64,000 nt of DNA. Origin: Methylotenera_A sp963701715. GTDB lineage: Bacteria; Pseudomonadota; Gammaproteobacteria; Burkholderiales; Methylophilaceae. Position 1 is the stretch's first letter; each line of letters opens with the position of its first letter. The position numbers and the translations under genes are program-made. Where the stretch lies: the NCBI GenBank assembly GCA_963701715.1, contig CAVPAX010000004.1, positions 372,001 to 436,000 on the forward strand, in the 5' to 3' direction. Below are positions 33,933 through 42,393 of this stretch, piece after piece. The notes below the pieces were generated by a model. The model did no database searches and had not been told where the DNA came from. It saw nothing but the letters and a program-made list of their open reading frames with translations.

Positions 33933-35954
33933 TCACAGCGCTGTTAATAGTTGCTGTAAATCATTGATACTCGATGAGCAAGCAACGCTTTTACACACCC
34001 ATGCGTTGACATCATTTGTACAATTTCTTTGTAAGATTGGCGGCAAACCTGCCGCACTTTCGTCCAGATAAAAGAATAAATGGTGAGGGTAATAATTTTG
34101 ATGTATCCCTAGACGCCAAGCCGTTATTTGGCTGGTTTTTCCGCAGATAATCACCATTGTTGGCGGACTTAAAAACTCTTCCAATGCATGACATAAACTT
34201 GCACACGCAGCAGGGTTTCTGCCCAAGCTAAGGTCAAAAGCTTTTAGGGTGCGTTCTGCCGCTTGCAAATAACGCGGCTCACCTAGAATATGGCCCAGCC
34301 GCTGCAGTGCAACTGCCGCTATACCATTTCCGCTTGGGGTGGCATTGTCGTACCCCTGTTTAGGTCGGTGAATTAAAGTTTCGTGTGTGTGACTTGTGAA
34401 ATAGAATCCACCCTCTTCAGATTCAAAGTTTTCGAGCAGGGCCTCGGCTAAATCTTCTGCAAAACCCAAATCAACGGCGCGGTAACCGGCTTGCAGACAT
34501 TCAATCAGCGCATCTAATAAAAAAGCGTAATCGTCTAAATATGCGTTTAAATGCGCAACATATTTCCCCTCCCCCTGTTCTTTGCAAGTCGCCAACAATT
34601 GCTCGTTCACCCATAATGTTTCATGAATAAAATCGACTGCATTCTGCGCCAATTCAATCCAATCTGGTCGGCCGAAAATGCGACCGGCATGCGCCAAACC
34701 CTTAATTGCGAGCGCATTCCAGCTGGTTAACACTTTGTCATCGCGTCTAGGGTGAATACGCTTATCACGTGCAGCGAATAATTTCTTTTGGGCACTTAAA
34801 AATATGAATTTTTCGGCATGCTCTGGAAGCCTCGCCAGATAAGGATTCCAGGCGTGCTCTTCGAAGTTCGCTACGCGGTCAAATCCCAAACAAGATGCTG
34901 CTACTGCAAACTCTTCAGGTGGCAGCAGTGTTTTTATCTCATCCCGCTGCCATACATAAAATGCACCTTCTTCTGCATGCCCATGTTCATTCAGCGAGTC
35001 TGCATCCAATGAAGAATAGAACGCGCCTTGCGGCGACAACATTTCGCGCTGCAACCACGCGATGGTCTCTTCCACTACTTGCCGATAACGCTCGTCTTTG
35101 CTAATTTGCCAAGCATCGGCATATAAAGAAATCAGTTGGCCATTGTCATAGAGCATTTTTTCAAAGTGCGGGATATTCCATTTTTCGTCCACGCTATAAC
35201 GGTAAAATCCACCGCCAATCTGGTCATAAATCCCACCATTTGCTATGGCAGATAGCATCTGTAAAGCCATACTCTCTGCGCACCGATTGCTTGCCTTAGC
35301 TTGATGCAGCAATAAAGTAATATCGGCAGGATTCGGAAATTTTGGCGCTGAGCCAAAGCCGCCATACTCAAAATCGAAACTGCTTTCCAGCGATTTAAAT
35401 GCCAACTTGAGTGTGCTTTCACTTGCAATTAACGTGCTGCTTGGTGTTGGGATTGTGCGTTTGAATGCTTCTAAAAGTTTGCTGTTTTGGGCGGCCAAGT
35501 CGCCTTTGTGCTCATGGTAGAACTGAGCAACACGCGGGATTAAATCAGCAAAGCCGGGTAATTGATAGCGCGCTGTTTTTGGGAAATAGGTACCGGTAAA
35601 ATACGGTTCCTGGTTGGGTGTTAAAAATACAGTGAGTGGCCAGCCCCCGCTGCGATCTGACATCATGCTGTGTGCAGTCTGATAGATCTGGTCTATATCC
35701 GGGCGCTCTTCACGATCCACTTTGATATTAATAAAGTGTGCGTTCATAATTGCCGCGACTTCTAAATCTTCAAACGATTCATGTGCCATAACATGGCACC
35801 AATGACAGGCGGAATAGCCTATCGAAAGTAAAATGGGTTTGTCTAGCTCACGCGCTAAAGTAAGTGCTTGCTCACTCCAAGGATACCATTCCACAGGGTT
35901 ATCAGCATGTTGCAGCAGGTATGGGCTTGTTTCCTCTGCAAGGTGATTAAGCAT
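33933..35954 (-). CDS. YyaL/DUF255 thioredoxin-domain protein
   Basis: This 673-residue protein of the YyaL/spermatogenesis-associated 20 family begins with a thioredoxin-like domain (DUF255): SPYLLQHADNPVEWYPW and the motif SACHWCHVMAHESF near residues 48-61. A long (alpha/alpha)6-barrel-like region follows, resembling N-acylglucosamine 2-epimerases and glycosidases. The family is widespread, and its biochemical role is unknown. It is five bases from the mutarotase gene upstream on the same strand, so the two are probably co-transcribed. Confidence 0.88.
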   Translation of the reverse strand: MLNHLAEETSPYLLQHADNPVEWYPWSEQALTLARELDKPILLSIGYSACHWCHVMAHESFEDLEVAAIMNAHFINIKVDREERPDIDQIYQTAHSMMSDRSGGWPLTVFLTPNQEPYFTGTYFPKTARYQLPGFADLIPRVAQFYHEHKGDLAAQNSKLLEAFKRTIPTPSSTLIASESTLKLAFKSLESSFDFEYGGFGSAPKFPNPADITLLLHQAKASNRCAESMALQMLSAIANGGIYDQIGGGFYRYSVDEKWNIPHFEKMLYDNGQLISLYADAWQISKDERYRQVVEETIAWLQREMLSPQGAFYSSLDADSLNEHGHAEEGAFYVWQRDEIKTLLPPEEFAVAASCLGFDRVANFEEHAWNPYLARLPEHAEKFIFLSAQKKLFAARDKRIHPRRDDKVLTSWNALAIKGLAHAGRIFGRPDWIELAQNAVDFIHETLWVNEQLLATCKEQGEGKYVAHLNAYLDDYAFLLDALIECLQAGYRAVDLGFAEDLAEALLENFESEEGGFYFTSHTHETLIHRPKQGYDNATPSGNGIAAVALQRLGHILGEPRYLQAAERTLKAFDLSLGRNPAACASLCHALEEFLSPPTMVIICGKTSQITAWRLGIHQNYYPHHLFFYLDESAAGLPPILQRNCTNDVNAWVCKSVACSSSINDLQQLLTAL

Positions 35955-35959
35955 GAATC

Positions 35960-36898
35960 CTAAAGCGTTTCTATATGGTACTCGGCGCTAATCACATGGG
36001 TACGACCTGGATTAATCACCACCATGTTCTCCAGCGCATTGGTTGTTTCTACACACACAGTCTTGCGCCATTCATCCGGCTCACCCATATCAGCCATCTG
36101 AGCCGCTTTTTCCGCTCCCGGGCTCCACACTACGGTAGTGTCGCTGCCGGATTTTGATACATGGATGATACGGTTGTATCCCGTATCGTATACAGCACAA
36201 TCGCTACTATGGTTGATGAACACACGGTCAAATTCACCCCCATCGAATGTGAGTGCGTCATGCTCGACGTAACGCTCATATTTAAGTGGCTTGTCGGCAT
36301 ACACACAATCTTGCATTCCCTTGATTTTAACATTCGCGATATCGCTAACATTGAGATAGGTGTGAAATGCCTCACCAATCACGAAAGGATGATCAGCCTT
36401 ATTGGTGGTCGACATGTCAACACGCAATCTACGCCCAATAGTAATCGTAACACTTAATACATAAGGATATGACAGTTGGCGCTTTGCCTCTGGCGTATCC
36501 ATCATCTCCAAAATGATACGTGTCGCGCCGGTAGGGGTGGCATCTATATCCATGACTCGCCAAGGAATTACACGCGCAAAACCATGCGGACAAAAAGTGC
36601 TGTCAGTAGGATGTGCGCCAAACCATGGCCAGCAAATAGGTATGCCGCCACGAATTGAGCGCGATTTTACAAAGCGTGCATTGCTAGAAAGCCATAACAC
36701 CGGCTGAACTAGAAACTTCGGCTGCCAGCCGATGACATGCGCACCCTGCAGGGCAATTCTTGCAACTGCTAGAGGATTGTCAATTTCCAGATATTGCAAG
36801 CCATCCTCATCCTGCGTTTGCACTACATGCGCATGAAGTTTCAATCGTCGTTTTGTTTCAGGTAATTTTTTTTGTACTGTTGCTTCCATATCCATCAC
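35960..36898 (-). CDS. D-hexose-6-phosphate mutarotase (YeaD-like)
   Basis: This 312-residue beta-sandwich aldose-1-epimerase-like protein has the YeaD signature RGGIPICWPWFGAHP and HGFARVIPW. It interconverts alpha and beta anomers of glucose-6-phosphate-type sugars in the cytoplasm. The N-terminal ~25 residues (KKLPETKRRLKLHA) are an extension not needed for the fold. Start codons at codons 1, 2 or 3 are all Met or near-Met, so the exact start is ambiguous. ilvD lies 19 bp upstream on the same strand. Confidence 0.85.
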   Translation of the reverse strand: MMDMEATVQKKLPETKRRLKLHAHVVQTQDEDGLQYLEIDNPLAVARIALQGAHVIGWQPKFLVQPVLWLSSNARFVKSRSIRGGIPICWPWFGAHPTDSTFCPHGFARVIPWRVMDIDATPTGATRIILEMMDTPEAKRQLSYPYVLSVTITIGRRLRVDMSTTNKADHPFVIGEAFHTYLNVSDIANVKIKGMQDCVYADKPLKYERYVEHDALTFDGGEFDRVFINHSSDCAVYDTGYNRIIHVSKSGSDTTVVWSPGAEKAAQMADMGEPDEWRKTVCVETTNALENMVVINPGRTHVISAEYHIETL

Positions 36899-36917
36899 TT
36901 ATTTAATGTTCAATATG

Positions 36918-38768
36918 CTATTTTTCTATTTGAGAGACATCACGCACTGCCCCGCGTGCTGCACTGGTGCTCATCGCCGCATAAGCGCGAAGTGCAGGCG
37001 AAACATGTCGCTCACGATTGACAGGCTTCCATGCTGCTTTGCCTTTATCTTCCATTTTTGCGCGTCGATGCGACATTTCTTCATCTGAAATGGCTAAATG
37101 TATCGTACGGTTTGGAATATCAATTTCTATCGTATCGCCCTCTTCCACCAACCCGATTGCGCCTCCCTCAGCCGCTTCCGGAGAAACATGTCCTATGCTC
37201 AGGCCAGACGTACCACCAGAGAATCTGCCGTCTGTCAGCAATGCACACACTTTACCCAAATCTTTCGATTTCAAGTACGAGGTTGGGTACAGCATCTCCT
37301 GCATCCCGGGTCCGCCGCGCGGACCTTCATATCTAATGACTACTATATCCCCCGCTACTATCTTATCGGCAAGAATTGCCTCAACTGAAGCGTCTTGCGA
37401 CTCAAAAATTCGCGCACGGCCTGTAAACTTCAAAATACTGTCATCCACACCAGCGGTTTTGACGATGCAGCCATCCAACGCGATATTGCCATACAACACG
37501 GCAAGCCCGCCATCTTTAGAATAGGCATGTGCAATATCGCGGATACAGCCATTGGCACGATCCGTATCTAAATCCGGCCACAGCATGCTTTGGCTGAATG
37601 CAATCGTCGTAGGAATCCCTCCCGGAGCCGCACGGTAGAATTTCTTTACCTCTTCGTCAGTGGTCGTTGTGATATCCCATTTATCCAAAGCTGCACCCAT
37701 GCTGGTGGAATGTACAGTTGAAATATCGCGGTGAATCAAGCCACCACGGCTCAATTCCGCCAAAATTCCCATCACGCCGCCAGCGCGGTGTACATCTTCC
37801 ATATGGTATTTTTGTGTAGCCGGTGCAACCTTGCTTACACATGGCACCTTGCGTGAAATATGGTCGATATTGCTCATGGTGAAATCCAGACCCGCTTCAT
37901 GTGCTGCTGCCAGCAAATGCAGCACGGTGTTGGTCGATCCACCCATCGCCACGTCCAAGCTCATGGCATTCTCAAAGGCCTTCTGTGTGGCAATATTGCG
38001 CGGCAGCACACTATCATCATCCTGCTCGTAATAACGCTTGGCAAGCTCAACAATTAAGCGCCCCGCCTGCAGGAATAACTGTTTACGTGCACCGTGTGTG
38101 GCAAGTGTAGAGCCATTGCCGGGTAAGCTTAAACCGAGCGCTTCAGTTAAACAGTTCATGGAGTTCGCCGTGAACATGCCCGAGCAAGACCCACAGGTCG
38201 GGCAAGCAGAACGCTCAATCGCTTCTGATTTTTCATCTGATACTTTACTATCGGCGGCAGCAACCATGGCATCAACCAAGTCTAGTTTTAGCGAGTCGCC
38301 TTGCCAAGTCACTTTGCCCGCTTCCATCGGTCCGCCGGAAACAAACACCACTGGAATATTCAAACGTAACGCCGCCATCAGCATGCCGGGCGTGATTTTG
38401 TCGCAGTTAGAAATACACACCAGCGCATCCGCACAATGTGCGTTGACCATATATTCAACGCTGTCAGCAATCAAATCACGGCTGGGCAGACTATACAACA
38501 TACCGCTATGCCCCATTGCAATACCGTCATCCACAGCAATGGTATTAAACTCTTTTGCAACCCCACCTGCTTTTTCAATTTCACGCGCTACCAACTGACC
38601 CAAATCCTTCAGGTGAACATGTCCTGGTACAAACTGTGTGAACGAATTGGCAATCGCAATGATAGGTTTATCAAAATCACCTTCCTTCATGCCAGTGGCG
38701 CGCCATAGCGCGCGGGCACCCGCCATATTGCGGCCATGAGTGGTAGTTCGAGAGCGGTAAACGGGCAT
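36918..38768 (-). CDS. ilvD: Dihydroxy-acid dehydratase
   Basis: This 616-residue IlvD dehydrates 2,3-dihydroxy acids in isoleucine, valine and leucine/pantothenate synthesis, using a 4Fe-4S (or 2Fe-2S) cluster. The cluster cysteines lie in VCISNCDKITPG and CPTCGSCSGMFTANSMN, and the C-terminal RFSGGTSGLSIGHVSPEAA is intact. The enterobacterial-length form (~615) is seen, rather than the short ~560-residue form. It is divergent from lgt with a 76-bp gap containing a TATAAT on the lgt side. Confidence 0.96.
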   Translation of the reverse strand: MPVYRSRTTTHGRNMAGARALWRATGMKEGDFDKPIIAIANSFTQFVPGHVHLKDLGQLVAREIEKAGGVAKEFNTIAVDDGIAMGHSGMLYSLPSRDLIADSVEYMVNAHCADALVCISNCDKITPGMLMAALRLNIPVVFVSGGPMEAGKVTWQGDSLKLDLVDAMVAAADSKVSDEKSEAIERSACPTCGSCSGMFTANSMNCLTEALGLSLPGNGSTLATHGARKQLFLQAGRLIVELAKRYYEQDDDSVLPRNIATQKAFENAMSLDVAMGGSTNTVLHLLAAAHEAGLDFTMSNIDHISRKVPCVSKVAPATQKYHMEDVHRAGGVMGILAELSRGGLIHRDISTVHSTSMGAALDKWDITTTTDEEVKKFYRAAPGGIPTTIAFSQSMLWPDLDTDRANGCIRDIAHAYSKDGGLAVLYGNIALDGCIVKTAGVDDSILKFTGRARIFESQDASVEAILADKIVAGDIVVIRYEGPRGGPGMQEMLYPTSYLKSKDLGKVCALLTDGRFSGGTSGLSIGHVSPEAAEGGAIGLVEEGDTIEIDIPNRTIHLAISDEEMSHRRAKMEDKGKAAWKPVNRERHVSPALRAYAAMSTSAARGAVRDVSQIEK

Positions 38769-38844
38769 AGTTAAACCTTAATCAAAATTCAATAACTCAA
38801 TTAAAACGTATAATGGCTATTTTACAGTAATCTTTAAGCTAAAT

Positions 38845-39630
38845 ATGTATATCCACCCACAATTCGACCCCATAGCAGTACATATTGGTTCCATTGGTAT
38901 CCATTGGTACGGATTGATGTACCTGATAGGCTTCTTAACTTTTTTGTTTTTGGGAAAATATCAAATCAAGCGTAAACCTTGGTTTGGCTGGAATAGCCAA
39001 ATGTTGGATGATGCCTTATTCTACGGTGCTTTGGGTGTAATTTTAGGCGGCAGATTGGGCTATATATTGTTTTATCAATTTGGTCACTTCTTACATAACC
39101 CGCTTGATATTTTCAAAGTCTGGCAAGGTGGCATGAGTTTTCATGGTGGTTTTTTAGGTGTTTTGGTGGCCATGTTTTTCTTTACCAGGAAATATCCGCA
39201 ATCCTGGCTTAAAATTATGGACTTTGTCGCACCCCTTGTTCCTATCGGACTTGGGGCCGGTCGCATGGGTAACTTTATCAATGGCGAATTATGGGGCCGC
39301 GCAACAAATTCAAATTTCGGCATGATTTTCCCACAGACAGACAACATCGCGCGCCATCCTTCGCAATTGTATGAATTTGCTTTGGAAGGTATTGTCTTGT
39401 TTTGTATTCTATGGTGGTTTTCACGTAAACAGCGGCCTGTGGGCTCTATTTCAGCTCTGTTTCTAATCGGTTACGGCAGCTTCAGGTTTTTGGCGGAATT
39501 TACGCGGGAGCCCGATAGCTACTTAGGCTTACTGTCACTTGGTTTGAGCATGGGGCAATGGTTGAGTTTACCCATGGTATTAACCGGGATCTGGATGTGG
39601 TTGTCTGCAAATAAAAATAAATTTGAATAA
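38845..39630 (+). CDS. lgt: Prolipoprotein diacylglyceryl transferase
   Basis: This 261-residue inner-membrane enzyme adds diacylglyceryl to the lipobox cysteine of prolipoproteins. About seven membrane segments are visible, with the family's GGRLGYILFY, MSFHGGFLGV, and the Lgt signature GRMGNFINGELWGR. It is needed for the lipoproteins in this window (FKBP, DUF3568). TATAAT at 38809 upstream is a possible -10 with no convincing -35. Confidence 0.95.
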   Translation: MYIHPQFDPIAVHIGSIGIHWYGLMYLIGFLTFLFLGKYQIKRKPWFGWNSQMLDDALFYGALGVILGGRLGYILFYQFGHFLHNPLDIFKVWQGGMSFHGGFLGVLVAMFFFTRKYPQSWLKIMDFVAPLVPIGLGAGRMGNFINGELWGRATNSNFGMIFPQTDNIARHPSQLYEFALEGIVLFCILWWFSRKQRPVGSISALFLIGYGSFRFLAEFTREPDSYLGLLSLGLSMGQWLSLPMVLTGIWMWLSANKNKFE

Positions 39631-39711
39631 AAGTCGAAAATCTAACATTTTTAATCATTGTTCAACACTTTATTTTCTTTACGAAATTCAGTCATAATTT
39701 AATTGACTAAA

Positions 39712-39724
39712 AATCAATAAGTTA
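39712..39724 (+). promoter_or_regulatory. Candidate IHF binding site
   Basis: AATCAATAAGTTA fits the IHF consensus (WATCAA-N4-TTR) exactly, in an AT-rich stretch 37 bp upstream of the -24 element of the sigma-54 promoter. That is where IHF typically bends DNA to bring an enhancer-bound activator into contact. A short consensus can occur by chance. Confidence 0.45.
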
Positions 39725-39760
39725 TAAACATTCATTTCAATATTTTTGAATTCATAAACT

Positions 39761-39776
39761 TGGCATACGCGTTGCA
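39761..39776 (+). promoter_or_regulatory. Sigma-54 (-24/-12) promoter
   Basis: TGGCATACGCGTTGCA has GG at 39762-39763 and GC at 39774-39775 with exactly ten bases between, matching TGGCAC-N5-TTGCA at all but one core base. Transcription would start near 39787, about 25 bases before the small gene at 39812, which has AGGA at a suitable distance. Confidence 0.7.
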
Positions 39777-39811
39777 TATTATTAAGCGTAGCTAATTTAG
39801 GATGAATAAAA

Positions 39812-39991
39812 ATGAAAAGCTTATTTGAAAAATTGTTTAGAAAAGAACCACAATTCAATTACATCATTGCGGAATATCAGCCACTTACAACAAGTTCATT
39901 AGACAGCATGATGGATATTACAGCGCCAGGTAATGAATATGCGACTGAACATGACGAAATGGAAATTGATAGAATCTATCAGAATTCTTAG
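39812..39991 (+). CDS. 59-aa protein of unknown function under sigma-54 control
   Basis: This gene of 59 codons encodes an acidic, soluble protein beginning MKSLFEKLFRKEPQ, with a basic amphipathic N-terminus and an acidic, Met- and Asp/Glu-rich C-terminus (EHDEMEIDRIYQ). AGGA lies nine bases upstream of the ATG. The nearest gene features are a sigma-54 -24/-12 promoter and a perfect IHF consensus immediately upstream, which argues that this is a real, regulated gene rather than noise. It resembles no family I know. An activator (NtrC-like) is implied but not in view. It ends ten bases before the convergent cstA-associated gene. Confidence 0.6.
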   Translation: MKSLFEKLFRKEPQFNYIIAEYQPLTTSSLDSMMDITAPGNEYATEHDEMEIDRIYQNS

Positions 39992-40001
39992 CTGCTAAAG
40001 A

Positions 40002-40202
40002 CTAGCAACAACGCTTGATGCCTTTCCACTTGCCGTCTTGCCATTGCTTGAAAAACTCCTCGCGGCTTAAAAACGGAGTTGCATTAACAGCATCCCCTCT
40101 CTCGGCATGATAAGCTGCATAATGCTTTAAATAGCGCTCGTAAGCGTCGTCGCCTGAAAGCTGGCGGATAGCCTGCCAAAGCTTTTTCATTTTCTTAAAC
40201 AT
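40002..40202 (-). CDS. YbdD/YjiX-family CstA-associated small protein
   Basis: This 66-residue protein is the usual small partner of CstA. It contains the family core LSGDDAYERYLKHYAAYH and ends in Cys-Cys, where some homologues have selenocysteine; here both are ordinary TGT/TGC codons. The start is the ATG at 40202, overlapping the cstA stop (TGATG), with GAGAG upstream; a longer frame from 40217 also exists. Translation is probably coupled to cstA. Confidence 0.85.
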   Translation of the reverse strand: MFKKMKKLWQAIRQLSGDDAYERYLKHYAAYHAERGDAVNATPFLSREEFFKQWQDGKWKGIKRCC

Positions 40203-42271
40203 CAATCTCTCACCCATGCTGCTTCTAATTGGGTTTCAATATGCGGCACTTCGGACAAAGGCAACACCGACTTCCCTTTTAAATAGCGCGCACATATTAG
40301 TATCATATCCACCAACACCACCCACAGTACAGCAACAAAAAACATGGTTAAGTAAGCATCCAGATGCTGATTAAAAATAAGCTGCGGCGCAACCGCTGCC
40401 TTATCAGCGGGCAATACGCCACTGGCTAATTTAGTGCTTAAATCATTTGCCGCTGCAAAGAAACCGACACGAATATCATCACTAAATATTTTTTGATACG
40501 CTGCAGCTGTGGTAATCGTCACTAGCCAAGCTAACGGCAAACCTGTCACCCATGCATACTTAAATTTACCTGATTTCACCAAAATACCTGTTGCTACACA
40601 TAAGGCAATCGCTGCCAGCATTTGGTTGGCAATGCCGAACAGCGGCCACAGGATATTCACACCGCCATTCGGATCTATCACCCCAATATATAAAAAATAA
40701 CCCCACCCTGCCACCACCAGTGCACTGGTAAAAATAACAGAAGGCATATAGGAAGTTTCACCCAGTTTTTTATTGAAATTACCCAGCATATCTTGCAGCA
40801 TAAAACGCCCTACACGAGTGCCGGCATCGAGTGTCGTTAAAATAAAAATCGCCTCAAACATAATCGCAAAGTGGTACCACAATGCCAACAAATGCTTGCC
40901 AAACGCACTGCCAAATATGCTCGCCATGCCTACCGCCAGACTTGGCGCACCACCAGTGCGGGCAAACAGACTGCTTTCACCCATGTCGCTTGCTAATTGA
41001 TTCATCTGTTCAACAGTCACGCTGTAGCCCCAGCTGCTTATTTTCGCAACTGCATCAGCAGCCTCTTTTCCCACCACGCCCGCAGGACTGTTGATGGCGA
41101 AAAATATACCTGGCTCTAATACAGTTGCGGCAATCATGGCCATAATAGCCACAAAACTTTCCAGCAGCATTGCGCCATAACCTATCATGCGAATATCGCG
41201 CTCGTTGGCCAGCAATTTAGGCGTAGTTCCGGATGCAATTAACGCGTGAAAGCCGGAAATCGCGCCACAGGCAATGGTAATAAATACAAATGGAAACAGC
41301 TTGCCGCCAAAAATCGGTCCTGTGCCATCGGTAAATTGGGTAAGTGCCGGCATATGGATATCAGGACGCAATATCACAATCGCTATCGCTAACAGCAATA
41401 CCGTACCAAGTTTCATAAAGGTAGACAAATAATCACGCGGTGCAAGCAGCAGCCATACCGGCAGCACCGCTGCCGCAAAACCGTAAACAATAATGGCATA
41501 AGCTAATGGCAAACCTTCATGGTCAAACAGCGCCCTCAGCGTCTCACTATGATCTATCCAGCCACCCGCCAGCACGGATAATAAGAGTAGCACAACGCCA
41601 ATCGCTGAGGCTTCTAGCACCCGGCCAGGGCGGATATTGCGCATATAAATACCCACAATCATGGCAATCGGGATGGTTGCCGCAACGGTTGAAGTAGCCC
41701 ATGGACTGTGCTTCATGGCATTGACCACCACCAGACCCAGCACAGCGATAAGAATAATCATGATCATAAATGTGCCGATTAGCGCAGCGGTGCCACCAAT
41801 GACGCCAATCTCATCACGTGCCATTTGGCCCAGGCTACGGCCATTGCGTCGGGTTGAAAAAAACAACGTCACCATATCTTGCACCGCCCCACCCAGCACC
41901 GCACCAATGAGTATCCATAGCGTTCCTGGCAAATAACCAAATTGTGCGGCTAATGTAGGCCCAACCAACGGCCCCGGACCTGCAATCGCCGCAAAATGGT
42001 GCCCGAATACAATCCACCTATTGGTGGGCATGTAGTCGCGGCCGTTGTTCAATCGCTCGGCCGGTGTCGCACGTGTTTCATCAATTACCAATACTTTCGT
42101 GGCTATCCAGGCCGCATAAAAGCGGTACGCAATGGCGTAAATACATATCGCCGCAGTAATTAGCCACAAGGCATTAATGCTCTCGCCGCGGTTAAGCGCA
42201 ATTGCACTAAGTGCAAACGCGCCTAATAGCGCGATTGCAAACCAGATTATTATTTTGAGATTTTTATTCAT
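40202..42271 (-). CDS. cstA: CstA-family carbon-starvation transporter
   Basis: This 689-residue integral membrane protein has about 16-18 membrane segments. Recognisable CstA features include the N-terminal FGHHFAAIAGPGPLVGPTLAA, GGAVQDMVTLFFSTRRNGRS and GWGYFLYIGVIDPNGG. Family members import peptides or pyruvate under carbon limitation. Base composition is like the neighbours. It forms an operon with the small YbdD-like gene and is divergent from the SEC-C/TPR methyltransferase. No CRP site was identified. Confidence 0.93.
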   Translation of the reverse strand: MNKNLKIIIWFAIALLGAFALSAIALNRGESINALWLITAAICIYAIAYRFYAAWIATKVLVIDETRATPAERLNNGRDYMPTNRWIVFGHHFAAIAGPGPLVGPTLAAQFGYLPGTLWILIGAVLGGAVQDMVTLFFSTRRNGRSLGQMARDEIGVIGGTAALIGTFMIMIILIAVLGLVVVNAMKHSPWATSTVAATIPIAMIVGIYMRNIRPGRVLEASAIGVVLLLLSVLAGGWIDHSETLRALFDHEGLPLAYAIIVYGFAAAVLPVWLLLAPRDYLSTFMKLGTVLLLAIAIVILRPDIHMPALTQFTDGTGPIFGGKLFPFVFITIACGAISGFHALIASGTTPKLLANERDIRMIGYGAMLLESFVAIMAMIAATVLEPGIFFAINSPAGVVGKEAADAVAKISSWGYSVTVEQMNQLASDMGESSLFARTGGAPSLAVGMASIFGSAFGKHLLALWYHFAIMFEAIFILTTLDAGTRVGRFMLQDMLGNFNKKLGETSYMPSVIFTSALVVAGWGYFLYIGVIDPNGGVNILWPLFGIANQMLAAIALCVATGILVKSGKFKYAWVTGLPLAWLVTITTAAAYQKIFSDDIRVGFFAAANDLSTKLASGVLPADKAAVAPQLIFNQHLDAYLTMFFVAVLWVVLVDMILICARYLKGKSVLPLSEVPHIETQLEAAWVRD

Positions 42272-42393
42272 AGGAATAAGTATAAATCAGCTTTCCTTGA
42301 ATGAATAAATTAAGTAATCGTGCAATTTAATTTTGGTACAATACAAATTACTAAAATCACCCAACAATAGCACCAGCCTTGCTTTTGAAGGCA

